Assembly: GCA_005877675.1 (NCBI GenBank)
Contig: VBNZ01000099.1
Span: 1 to 7,332, forward strand
Direction: 5' to 3'
Origin: Gammaproteobacteria bacterium
GTDB taxonomy: Bacteria > Pseudomonadota > Gammaproteobacteria > Xanthomonadales > Rhodanobacteraceae
DNA length: 7,332 nucleotides
Position numbers and translations under genes: made by a program. Below the pieces are notes generated by a model. It worked only from the letters and a program-made list of their open reading frames with translations. It was not told the origin of the DNA and did not search any database. Positions 1-5,857 of the stretch are shown here, piece after piece (position 1 is the stretch's first letter; each line of letters begins with the position of its first letter).

Positions 1-650
1 CCGGCCCCGCCGTGCTCGATCCGCCCTCGCTAGAAGACTGGCCGAAACTGACCTACTCGCCAACCGGCGCGCGTCGCTTCGAACTCGACACGCTCACGCG
101 CGCGCAGATCGCAACGTTCAAACCCGGCGAGGTGCTGCTGCTCAACGGCAAGCTGCTGACCGGCCGCGACGCCGCGCACAAGCGCATCGTCGACATGCTC
201 AATAGGGGCGAACAGCTGCCGGTCGATTTCAACGGGCGCTTTATCTATTACGTCGGCCCGGTCGATCCGGTGCGCGACGAAGTCGTCGGACCCGCAGGTC
301 CTACCACCGCGACGCGCATGGACAAGTTCACCGAACAGGTGCTTGCGCAAACAGGCCTGCTCGGCATGGTCGGCAAGGCCGAGCGTGGACCCGCAGCGAT
401 CGAGGCGATCAAGAAGCACAAGTCGGTATATCTGATGGCGGTCGGTGGCGCGGCCTATCTCGTTTCGAAGGCGATCCGCGCTTCACGCGTTGTCGGCTTT
501 GCTGACCTCGGCATGGAGGCGATCTACGAATTCGAAGTCAAGGACATGCCGGTCACCGTCGCGGTGGATTCGAACGGCACCTCAGTGCATGAAACCGGCC
601 CGCGCGAGTGGCAGGCGAGGATTGGCAAGATTCCAGTGGTCGTGGCGTAA
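1..650 (+). CDS. Class I (Fe-S) fumarate hydratase, C-terminal part, 5' end outside window
   Basis: This enzyme converts fumarate and water to L-malate in the TCA cycle, in the cytoplasm. The open frame runs in from the left edge (codons in phase from base 3) and ends at TAA 648-650. The GTG at 12 is an internal valine codon, not a start. About 216 residues of a normally ~500-residue protein are visible: the C-terminal beta domain. Seen: GRDAAHKRI (Arg codon 165-167), GPTTATRMD (from about 297) and a Lys at 375-377. From memory, Arg, Thr-Thr-x-x-Arg and Lys with exactly this spacing (+46, +50, +70) contact substrate in the Leishmania class I fumarase. The cluster-binding cysteines of the alpha domain would lie upstream, so they cannot be checked. 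Closely related two-subunit fumarase or L(+)-tartrate dehydratase beta subunits are the alternative, but a beta subunit would need a nearby start codon and none with a ribosome site is visible. The gene converges on the efflux operon. Confidence 0.9.
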   Translation, partial: GPAVLDPPSLEDWPKLTYSPTGARRFELDTLTRAQIATFKPGEVLLLNGKLLTGRDAAHKRIVDMLNRGEQLPVDFNGRFIYYVGPVDPVRDEVVGPAGPTTATRMDKFTEQVLAQTGLLGMVGKAERGPAAIEAIKKHKSVYLMAVGGAAYLVSKAIRASRVVGFADLGMEAIYEFEVKDMPVTVAVDSNGTSVHETGPREWQARIGKIPVVVA

Positions 651-658
651 TTTTTGTC

Positions 659-684
659 GTCATTCCCGCGCACGCGGGAATCCA
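659..684 (+). repeat. Palindromic REP-like repeat A (20-bp core)
   Basis: The core at 662-681 is ATTCCCGCGCACGCGGGAAT, a near-perfect palindrome of the form ATTCCC-N8-GGGAAT. It is preceded by GTC and followed by CCA. It begins 8 bp after the fumarase stop codon. The same GTC...CCA flanks occur on the repeats at 3393-3426 and (inverted) 3757-3790. The core has the shape of the neisserial dRS3 repeat and of REP-like repeats common in proteobacteria. On the fumarase mRNA it would fold into a strong hairpin followed by CCATTTT, so it may stabilise or end the transcript, though it lacks a true T-run. Confidence 0.85.
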
Positions 685-726
685 TTTTGACTTTCGCTCG
701 CCAACGGCACAATGGCACTGGACTAC

Positions 727-774
727 GCCGCTCCTGCGGCATGCCCTTCGAGCCATTCGCTTTGCGGAGGCTCG
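727..774. repeat. Two adjacent hairpins between repeats A and B
   Basis: Hairpin one has arms GCCGC (727-731) and GCGGC (736-740) around TCCT. Hairpin two has arms CGAGCC (749-754) and GGCTCG (769-774); inside them TTCGC (756-760) pairs with GCGGA (764-768) with one T-G pair, leaving A755 bulged and a TTT loop. With repeats A and B they make a block of four hairpins in about 157 bp between two convergent genes. I see no coding signal here. A role in transcript ending or a compound REP unit is an inference. Confidence 0.6.
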
Positions 775-790
775 CTTCGGCACTGACTCA

Positions 791-815
791 CCATTCCCGC
801 TTTCGCGGGAATGAC
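791..815 (-). repeat. Palindromic REP-like repeat B (20-bp core, inverted relative to A)
   Basis: The core at 793-812 is ATTCCCGCTTTCGCGGGAAT, followed by GAC. Read on the - strand it begins GTC-ATTCCC, so it is the inverted partner of repeat A with the GTC ends facing outward. The inner flank differs (GG instead of CCA). It lies about 27 bp beyond the stop codon of permease B, so it would be in the 3' end of the pump mRNA. Confidence 0.85.
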
Positions 816-841
816 GAGCTTCCTCGAACCAACTCTTGCAG

Positions 842-2167
842 CTACTGCTCGCGCAACGCCGTCGTCACCGGCATGCGTGCCGCACGCAGGGCCGGATAGA
901 GCCCGCCGATAAAGCCGATCGCGAGCGCCCATTTGATGCCGGTCCACAGCACCGCAGGTGAAACGTTGAACTGAAACGTGAGCTGCGCGGTCGTACCAGC
1001 GGCGAGCGTCGAGGCGGAGTAGCCGTTGAAAACGAGCCACGCGAGCAGGCCGCCGAGCGCACCGCCGAGCAGCGCGAGCAGCATCGTTTCGAGCATGATC
1101 GCGACCACGACCGGCACCCCGCGAAAACCGATCGCACGCAAGGTCGCAATCTCGCGTGCGCGTGTCGCCACCGCCGCGAACATCGTGTTGAGCGCGCCGA
1201 ACACCGCACCGATCGCCATGATCGTGCCGACCACGATGCCGATCGCGGTGATCGCCTTCGACGTGCCTTCGGACTGCTTGCTGAAATAGTTCACGGTCGT
1301 GTCGACGTCGACCTGCAGGCGCGGATCGGACGTGAGCGCCGCCTTGAACGGCTCGAACGCATCGGCCGAAGTCAGGCGCACGAACACCGAGCTCGAGCTG
1401 TTCGCGCCGTTCGGACGATAGGTCGGGCCGACTACGTCGGCGTCGCCCCATAGTTCGGAATCCATCGCATCCTTCGACTCGAAGATGCCGACGATTTTCC
1501 AGGTCTGATTGCCGAGCTTGATGTCGTGGTCGACATCCAGACCGGCGAATTGCCGCTGCGCGCCCTTGCCCGCGACGAGTTCGCGCAGGCCCGGCGTGAA
1601 TTTGCGTCCGGCGATGATCTTCGCGTTGCTGCGCAGCTGCCACGCTTCGTCGCCGATGCCGCGTATCTGCACGCTGCCGAAGTCCTCTTCGGGATTGCCG
1701 CCCTTGATCGGCAGATTCGCCGCAGCGACGAGCTCGGGCGAGGCGATCGGCTTGCCTTGCGCGTCCTTCGCGATGCCCGGTGCCTGCGCGATCACGACCG
1801 CATTGTCGTGACTGAGCACCGAGGAAATTTCCGAAGCCGACGCGCCGCGCAGCACGATCGCGGTGTCGGTGCTGCCGCTACGGCGCAGCGTTTCGCTGTA
1901 GCCGTTCGCCATCGCTAACAGCGCGACGAGTACGGCGACGACCCCGGCGATGCCGATCACGATCACCGCGCTCGAGCCGAGGCGTTGCGTCAGCGTACTG
2001 ATACCGACCGCTGTCACCGATGCGGCCTGCTTGCCGCGTTGCGTGACGAGCATCCACAGCGCGAGCACGGCGAGCAGCACCGGCAATGCGAACCACGGCA
2101 GGCTCAGGAACACAAACACGCCGATGATCACGACGATAAGGGTAAGAAGACCAAGCAAAAATTTCAT
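842..2167 (-). CDS. MacB/FtsX-type ABC transporter permease B with extra N-terminal membrane segments
   Basis: Inner-membrane permease of a MacB-type efflux pump (441 residues). MacB-family proteins do not form a classic substrate channel; they couple cytoplasmic ATP hydrolysis to movements of the periplasmic domain. Seen: hydrophobic segments at about residues 4-22 and 24-42, then the family's usual first segment at 66-88, a periplasmic MacB-like domain at about 90-305, then an FtsX-type C-terminal bundle with segments at about 309-330, 351-380 and 404-425. The cytoplasmic coupling stretch ATRAREIATLRAIGF (334-348) is typical and would touch the ATPase. The start ATG is at 2165-2167, with a Shine-Dalgarno GGAGA (2176-2180, read on -) 8 bp away. 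Only 13 bp separate it from the permease A stop, so the two are probably co-translated and form a heterodimer. The two extra N-terminal segments are unlike MacB. Substrate unknown. Confidence 0.88.
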   Translation of the reverse strand: MKFLLGLLTLIVVIIGVFVFLSLPWFALPVLLAVLALWMLVTQRGKQAASVTAVGISTLTQRLGSSAVIVIGIAGVVAVLVALLAMANGYSETLRRSGSTDTAIVLRGASASEISSVLSHDNAVVIAQAPGIAKDAQGKPIASPELVAAANLPIKGGNPEEDFGSVQIRGIGDEAWQLRSNAKIIAGRKFTPGLRELVAGKGAQRQFAGLDVDHDIKLGNQTWKIVGIFESKDAMDSELWGDADVVGPTYRPNGANSSSSVFVRLTSADAFEPFKAALTSDPRLQVDVDTTVNYFSKQSEGTSKAITAIGIVVGTIMAIGAVFGALNTMFAAVATRAREIATLRAIGFRGVPVVVAIMLETMLLALLGGALGGLLAWLVFNGYSASTLAAGTTAQLTFQFNVSPAVLWTGIKWALAIGFIGGLYPALRAARMPVTTALREQ

Positions 2168-2180
2168 TTCATCTATCTCC

Positions 2181-3341
2181 TTATCGACCGGCTAGCGCAT
2201 CGACGATGTTGAGGCGCATCGCGCGCAGCGCCGGCAGCGCGCCGACGACTATTCCAATTGCCACCGCAAACCCGATGCCCAGCGCCCAGACCCCTGCGCC
2301 CACACTCGTGCGCGTAATCATGCCGCCACTCATCGTGGGCAGCACCAGGCCGAGCAAGCTGACGAGCGCGAGACCGATCACACCGCCGAGCACCAGCAGC
2401 ATCACCGACTCGGCCAGTACCATCGCGAGCACGCTGTGGCTCGAAAACCCGATCGTTTTGAGCACCGCGAGTTCCGACGTACGCTCGCGTACCGCCTGCA
2501 TCATCGTGTTGCCGGTCAGGAGGATCAGCGTGAAGAACACCGCGCCCATGATCGAGGTGACGATGAGACCGACATCGGCCATCTGCTTGATCCAGTTCGC
2601 CGTCGCCGCAGCTTCGGTCTGCGTCTTGGTCTCGTGATCGGAATTCGCCGACAGCGCATCGATCGTCTTGGCGACGCGGTCGGAATCGTTCACGTCGTTC
2701 ACGCGGCTGATGTACCAGCCGACATTGCCGCGGTTGTATGGCGTGGTCTCGTCGAAGTTCTTCCAGTGCAGCACGATCATCTGGCTCTGGAACTGCTTGG
2801 AGTCCTTCGACTTCATCACGCCGACGAGATCGAAGTTCCAGTTCTTGTTGCCTTCCTTGTTCGGAAAGATCTGCGACTGCAGCGGGATCTTGTCGCCGAT
2901 CTTCCAGCCGTATTTCTTGACGATGATCTCGCCTGCGAGGACGCCGTTGAGATCGGCGTCGAACGCCTTGCGCTCGGCCGGATCGACCTGAACTTCGGGG
3001 TAGACGTCGAGATAGTTGTCGCTCACCGCGAACGTGAATATCTGATTGTGCGGGTCCTGATAAGCGCCGCCGAACCAGTTCGCATGCGCGACGTCCTTCA
3101 CGCCAGGCACCTGGGCGATCTGCGCCTGCAGGCTTTTCGGCAGGGGCTGGATAAACGATAGCTTCGCGCCGGTCTGCAGGCGCTCGGCGCCGTTCGCCGA
3201 CTTGCCCGCCTCGGCGAACGAAACACGCACCGCGTCGAGCAGTCCGAACAACAGGAACGCCGCGATGATGGACACGAGTGTCAATATCGTGCGCGTCTTG
3301 CGCCGAAACAGCGCGGCCCAGATCAGATGAAGATATTTCAT
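2181..3341 (-). CDS. MacB/FtsX-type ABC transporter permease A
   Basis: Inner-membrane permease (386 residues), probable partner of permease B. Seen: a basic N-terminus with RRKTRT (residues 13-18), membrane segment at about 18-37, periplasmic MacB-like domain at about 40-255, then segments at about 258-277, 304-335 and 349-370. The coupling stretch ERTSELAVLKTIGF (286-299) is the FtsX/MacB signature facing the ATPase. The C-terminus ends PALRAMRLNIVDALAGR, typical of this family. The open frame continues upstream to 3440, but those 33 codons read through the repeat at 3393-3426 (giving a GFPPEARGND-like run), so I take the ATG at 3339-3341, which has AGAGG 5 bp upstream and begins MKYLHL as expected. 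It lies downstream of the ATPase in the same operon, separated from it by the GIY-YIG cassette. Export substrate cannot be told; macrolides, peptides and lipids are all handled by relatives. Confidence 0.9.
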   Translation of the reverse strand: MKYLHLIWAALFRRKTRTILTLVSIIAAFLLFGLLDAVRVSFAEAGKSANGAERLQTGAKLSFIQPLPKSLQAQIAQVPGVKDVAHANWFGGAYQDPHNQIFTFAVSDNYLDVYPEVQVDPAERKAFDADLNGVLAGEIIVKKYGWKIGDKIPLQSQIFPNKEGNKNWNFDLVGVMKSKDSKQFQSQMIVLHWKNFDETTPYNRGNVGWYISRVNDVNDSDRVAKTIDALSANSDHETKTQTEAAATANWIKQMADVGLIVTSIMGAVFFTLILLTGNTMMQAVRERTSELAVLKTIGFSSHSVLAMVLAESVMLLVLGGVIGLALVSLLGLVLPTMSGGMITRTSVGAGVWALGIGFAVAIGIVVGALPALRAMRLNIVDALAGR

Positions 3342-3346
3342 AACAG

Positions 3347-3351
3347 CCTCT
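3347..3351 (-). promoter_or_regulatory. Ribosome-binding site deciding the permease A start
   Basis: AGAGG on the - strand, 5 bp before the ATG at 3339-3341. It supports the short form of permease A over a start inside the repeat sequence at 3440. It sits 41 bp inside the host sequence flanking the GIY-YIG cassette, so the cassette left it intact. Confidence 0.65.
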
Positions 3352-3392
3352 CGATGTTTTTGAAAAGCGGATGTGCGCGATTGTCGCTGCTT

Positions 3393-3426
3393 GTCATTCC
3401 CGCGCGCTTCTGGCGGGAATCCAGCG
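3393..3426 (+). repeat. Left terminal inverted repeat of the GIY-YIG cassette
   Basis: It begins GTC-ATTCCCGC and ends GCGGGAAT-CCAGCG. The 25-bp palindromic core (3396-3420) has arms ATTCCCGC (3396-3403) and GCGGGAAT (3413-3420) and a 9-base loop. It also contains an alternative short pairing, CTGG (3410-3413) with CCAG (3421-3424), preserved in the right copy. Against the inverted right copy it differs only at three positions, all in the loop region. Confidence 0.88.
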
Positions 3427-3436
3427 ACTTCCATTC

Positions 3437-3739
3437 TCACGCGCCTTCCGCAATTTCCGAATACAAATCACGCCAATACGGATTGCTCTTCTCGATCAAT
3501 CTGATTTTCCACTTCCGCTCCCACTTCTTGAGCTGCTTTTCCCGAAGAATCGCGGCGTTCATATCGGTGTGAAGTTCGAAGTACACCAACAAATGCGTTT
3601 GCTGTTCCTTGCTGAACCCATCGACCACATCGTTCCTGTGCTGCCAGATTCTCTGCGGCAAATCGCTCGTTACGCCGATGTACAACGTGCCAATACGTTC
3701 GCTTGCGAGAATGTAGACCGCCGGTTGTTTTTCATTCAT
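3437..3739 (-). CDS. Small GIY-YIG nuclease-domain protein (UPF0213/YhbQ type)
   Basis: A 100-residue single-domain GIY-YIG protein. Seen: the first motif as V-Y-I-L (Tyr9), the second as LYIGVTSDLPQRIWQH (Tyr20, Gly22, Arg30, His34), the catalytic glutamate in REKQLKKW (Glu67), and the family's C-terminal KIRLIEKSNPYWRDLY. All expected active-site positions (two Tyr, Arg, metal-binding Glu) are present, so it looks intact. The family cuts one DNA strand using a divalent metal; cell role of these minimal members is not established as far as I know. The ATG at 3737-3739 has no clear Shine-Dalgarno. It sits in the same direction as the pump genes, between ATPase and permease A, and fills nearly the whole space between the two inverted repeats. 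Base composition is lower in GC than its neighbours. Together these suggest an acquired, possibly self-moving unit rather than a pump component. Confidence 0.88.
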   Translation of the reverse strand: MNEKQPAVYILASERIGTLYIGVTSDLPQRIWQHRNDVVDGFSKEQQTHLLVYFELHTDMNAAILREKQLKKWERKWKIRLIEKSNPYWRDLYSEIAEGA

Positions 3740-3756
3740 TGCAAAGAAAGCAAAGG

Positions 3757-3790
3757 CGCTGGATTCCCGCCAGGAGCATGCGGGAATGAC
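3757..3790 (-). repeat. Right terminal inverted repeat of the GIY-YIG cassette
   Basis: Inverted copy of the left repeat: core at 3763-3787, arms ATTCCCGC (3763-3770) and GCGGGAAT (3780-3787), 9-base loop, outer end GAC at 3788-3790. Identity with the left copy extends weakly inward (a further CTT after one mismatch) but not outward. It ends 6 bp from the TGA of the ATPase gene. Confidence 0.88.
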
Positions 3791-3796
3791 TGAACA

Positions 3797-4486
3797 TCAG
3801 GCGTGCGCTGCCTGTTCCACCAGCGTTCCCTTGTCGAGATGCAGCGTGTGGCTCGCATACTCGGCGGCCTTCGGATCGTGCGTGACCATCACGATGGTCT
3901 TGCCGTGCTGGCGGTTGAGCATCTGCAGCAGGCCGAGCACGTCCTCGGCGGACTGGCGATCCAGATCGCCGGTCGGCTCGTCGCACACCAGTAGCGTCGG
4001 ATCGGACACGATTGCGCGTGCGATCGACACGCGCTGCTGCTGACCGCCGGAAAGCTCGGTCGGCTTGTGCGTGGCGCGGTCGGCGAGGCCGACGAGCTGC
4101 AGTGCGATCGCCGCGTTCTTCTTGCGCTGCGCCGCGCTGAGCTTGGTCAGCAGCAACGGCAGCTCGACGTTCTTCTGCGCCGACAGCATCGGCAGGAGAT
4201 TGTAGAACTGGAATACGAAGCCGACATTCGACGCGCGCCACTTGGCGAGATCGCCCTGGCCGAGCTTGTCGATGCGCTTGCCGCCGACGCTGATGCTGCC
4301 GTCGGTGGGCGAATCGAGCCCGCCGATCAGGTTGAGCAGCGTCGTCTTGCCCGAACCAGACGGCCCCATCAGCGCGAGGAAATCGCCCTTCGCGATCTCG
4401 AGATCGACGTGGTGCAGCACTTCGACACGCTGCTTGCCGCGCTCGTATACTTTGCTCACATTGCTTATTTCTACCAAATTGCTCAT
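3797..4486 (-). CDS. MacB-type ABC transporter ATP-binding protein (LolD/MacB-like)
   Basis: Cytoplasmic ATPase (229 residues) that powers the pump as a dimer under permeases A and B. Seen: Walker A GPSGSGKTT (41-49), Q-loop Gln93 in FVFQFYNLLP, signature LSGGQQQR (145-152), Walker B LLVCDEP (165-171; Asp169, Glu170), D-loop GDLD (173-176) and switch His203. All catalytic residues are present. The NLLP stretch after the Q-loop and the DEPTGDLD motif place it in the LolD/MacB/FtsE subgroup, which works with FtsX-type permeases. The start ATG is at 4484-4486 with GAGGAG at 4493-4498 (- strand), 6 bp away. It follows the adaptor gene with a 47-bp gap that contains a hairpin. Length is normal for a stand-alone subunit; in MacB proper this domain is fused to the permease. 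Confidence 0.95.
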   Translation of the reverse strand: MSNLVEISNVSKVYERGKQRVEVLHHVDLEIAKGDFLALMGPSGSGKTTLLNLIGGLDSPTDGSISVGGKRIDKLGQGDLAKWRASNVGFVFQFYNLLPMLSAQKNVELPLLLTKLSAAQRKKNAAIALQLVGLADRATHKPTELSGGQQQRVSIARAIVSDPTLLVCDEPTGDLDRQSAEDVLGLLQMLNRQHGKTIVMVTHDPKAAEYASHTLHLDKGTLVEQAAHA

Positions 4487-4508
4487 TTTTGCTCCTCGTT
4501 ACCGTGTC

Positions 4509-4528
4509 GCCTTCTCGTCGAAGAAGGC
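4509..4528 (-). other. Hairpin in the gap between adaptor and ATPase genes
   Basis: Perfect 7-bp arms GCCTTCT (4509-4515) and AGAAGGC (4522-4528) with a 6-base loop. It lies between the adaptor stop (4534) and the ATPase ribosome site (4493-4498). No T-run follows on the - strand, so it is not an intrinsic terminator. It could act as an mRNA-processing or stability element that sets different amounts of adaptor and ATPase. Confidence 0.5.
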
Positions 4529-4533
4529 AAGGA

Positions 4534-5772
4534 TCACTGCACTGCTTTCAAAGTCACTTTCGCGCCGTCGGCCAGTTCCGCCGACGGCTGTTTGACCACG
4601 CGCGTGCCGGCGGCAATGCCTTCGACCATGCGCATATCGTTGCGGCTTTGCCCCGGCGTCACGATCTTGGCGCGTGCGCGATCGTTGTCGATCGCGTAGA
4701 CCACGCTCTTGCCCTCGCGCTGCACGATGCTCGTCGCCGGCAGCAGCACGCCCTTCGGCGAGGCCGCAGCGCCTTTCGGCGCATCTTCGAGAAACGACAC
4801 GCGCACACCCATGTCGGGCAGCACGCGCGGGTCTTTCTGTTCGATCGCGACGCGCACCTTCACCGTCGCCTTGCCGCGATCGGCGGTCGGAATGATCGCA
4901 ATCACGTGCGCCGGAATGTTCCAGTCCGGATACGCATCGAGCGTCGCCTGCGCATGCTGGTTCGGCGTCACGCGATTGATATAGGACTCGGTCACATCGA
5001 CTTCGATTTCGAGCGAGTCCATATCGACGATGGTGCCGATACCGGTGCGCGTGAACCCGCCGCCCGCCGACAGCGGCGACACGATTTCGCCGACCTGCGC
5101 GGAGCGCGCCGTGATCACGCCGGAGAACGGCGCGCGTACCGTGCAGTAGTCGACTTGCACCTGCGCTGCGCGCACTTGCGCCTGCGCGAGGTCGATCTGC
5201 CGGCTTTGTGCGGCGACCTGTGCCGATTGCGTATCCACCTGCGTGCGCGACTGCTCGGCCGATTGCGTGGAGACGAGCTTGCGCGCGGCGAGATCCTGCG
5301 CGCGCACGAGATCGCGGCGCGACTGTCCGAGCTGCGCCTGCGCCTGACCGAGATTTGCCTGCGCCGCATGCAGTCCGGCCTGCGCCTGTGCGAGCTGGGC
5401 GCGTTGCGCGGTGTCGTCGAGGCGCGCGAGCACTTGTCCTGCTTCGACATGCACGCCTTCCTCGATCAGCAACTCGCTCACCGTGCCGGTGATCTGCGCC
5501 GATACCGTGGCGAGACGCCGCGCGGTGACATAGCCCGTCGCCTGCAGCACGGCCGCATCGGCACCGCCCGCGCGCGGCGCGGAGGCCGTCGCCGCTTCGA
5601 CTTCAAATGCCTTGCTCGACAGCGCGTACCACGCGCCGGCGCCTGCCAGCGCGAGAACGAGCACCGCGGCGGCGGCGATCCACGGCCAGCGCGATGCCGT
5701 ATCTTGATCCTCGCGATCGCCCTTATCGATGCGCAACTCATTGAGCAGATCGGATTTTTCCATGGTTCCCAT
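4534..5772 (-). CDS. Periplasmic adaptor (membrane fusion protein, MacA/HlyD family)
   Basis: First gene of the pump operon (412 residues). The protein bridges the inner-membrane permeases and an outer-membrane TolC-like channel. Seen: cytoplasmic N-terminus, one membrane anchor at about 31-51, first lipoyl half (about 79-119, with TGTVSELLIEEGVHVEAGQ), an Ala/Gln-rich coiled-coil hairpin (about 120-207), second lipoyl half with VRAPFSGVI (212-220), then beta-barrel and membrane-proximal domains to the end. At the hairpin tip Arg157, Leu161 and Ser168 have the R-x3-L-x6-S spacing known from AcrA/MacA-type adaptors as the TolC-docking motif. Two ATGs are possible, at 5770-5772 and 5761-5763; neither has a strong ribosome site (GGGA lies close before the second), so the N-terminus may be 3 residues shorter. 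No outer-membrane channel gene is in the window. Confidence 0.92.
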   Translation of the reverse strand: MGTMEKSDLLNELRIDKGDREDQDTASRWPWIAAAAVLVLALAGAGAWYALSSKAFEVEAATASAPRAGGADAAVLQATGYVTARRLATVSAQITGTVSELLIEEGVHVEAGQVLARLDDTAQRAQLAQAQAGLHAAQANLGQAQAQLGQSRRDLVRAQDLAARKLVSTQSAEQSRTQVDTQSAQVAAQSRQIDLAQAQVRAAQVQVDYCTVRAPFSGVITARSAQVGEIVSPLSAGGGFTRTGIGTIVDMDSLEIEVDVTESYINRVTPNQHAQATLDAYPDWNIPAHVIAIIPTADRGKATVKVRVAIEQKDPRVLPDMGVRVSFLEDAPKGAAASPKGVLLPATSIVQREGKSVVYAIDNDRARAKIVTPGQSRNDMRMVEGIAAGTRVVKQPSAELADGAKVTLKAVQ

Positions 5773-5817
5773 GTGCGTTTTACTACCCCGAACAAGTGTG
5801 CCACAGAGTGGTGGATA

Positions 5818-5846
5818 TCTTTACGACGATCCAGAGCCAATGTTCA
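5818..5846 (-). promoter_or_regulatory. Candidate promoter of the efflux operon
   Basis: On the - strand, a -35-like TGAACA (5841-5846) and a -10-like TAAAGA (5818-5823) are 17 bp apart, each matching consensus at 4 of 6. An overlapping alternative is TTGGCT (5835-5840) with a weak TATCCA 17 bp further on. Only a weak call; the pump promoter must lie in this gap unless the operon is read from elsewhere. Confidence 0.25.
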
Positions 5847-5857
5847 CGACACGGATA

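Larger units (their letters stand above)
3393..3790 (-). mobile_element. Putative mobile cassette: GIY-YIG nuclease gene between 34-bp inverted repeats
   Basis: The unit is 398 bp long: repeat (3393-3426), 10 bp, stop codon of the nuclease gene, its 303-bp frame, 17 bp, repeat (3757-3790). The two repeats are inverted copies that agree at 31 of 34 positions, and they mark both outer edges; sequence identity stops abruptly outside them. The interior is visibly richer in A and T (about half GC by eye) than the flanking pump genes. The cassette starts 6 bp after the ATPase stop codon and ends 51 bp before the permease A start, so without it the two pump genes would be about 57 bp apart. No target-site duplication is visible. 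That this is a mobile unit is an inference from its structure; the repeats could also have accumulated separately. Confidence 0.6.

Noticed and set aside
662..690. Repeat A as an intrinsic terminator of the fumarase gene
   Set aside because: The hairpin is strong, but only CCATTTT follows rather than a T-run, and the same palindrome occurs where no termination is expected (inside the pump operon).
723..1643. A - strand 306-codon frame and smaller frames inside permease B
   Set aside because: Arg-rich, low-complexity translation in another frame of a clearly coding gene; it also runs through the repeats at 727-815.
2436..3161. A + strand 241-codon frame opposite permease A
   Set aside because: Its composition is that of an antisense shadow, with no start signal or domain, against a well-supported gene on the other strand.
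659..3790. Several similar short palindromes as a CRISPR array
   Set aside because: Only four copies, in two inverted pairs far apart, each itself palindromic, with no regular spacers or cas genes.
3383..3800. Target-site duplication around the GIY-YIG cassette
   Set aside because: Bases outside the two repeats (ending CTGCTT on the left, beginning TGAACA on the right) share no direct repeat. Insertion without duplication, or into an existing palindrome, remains possible.
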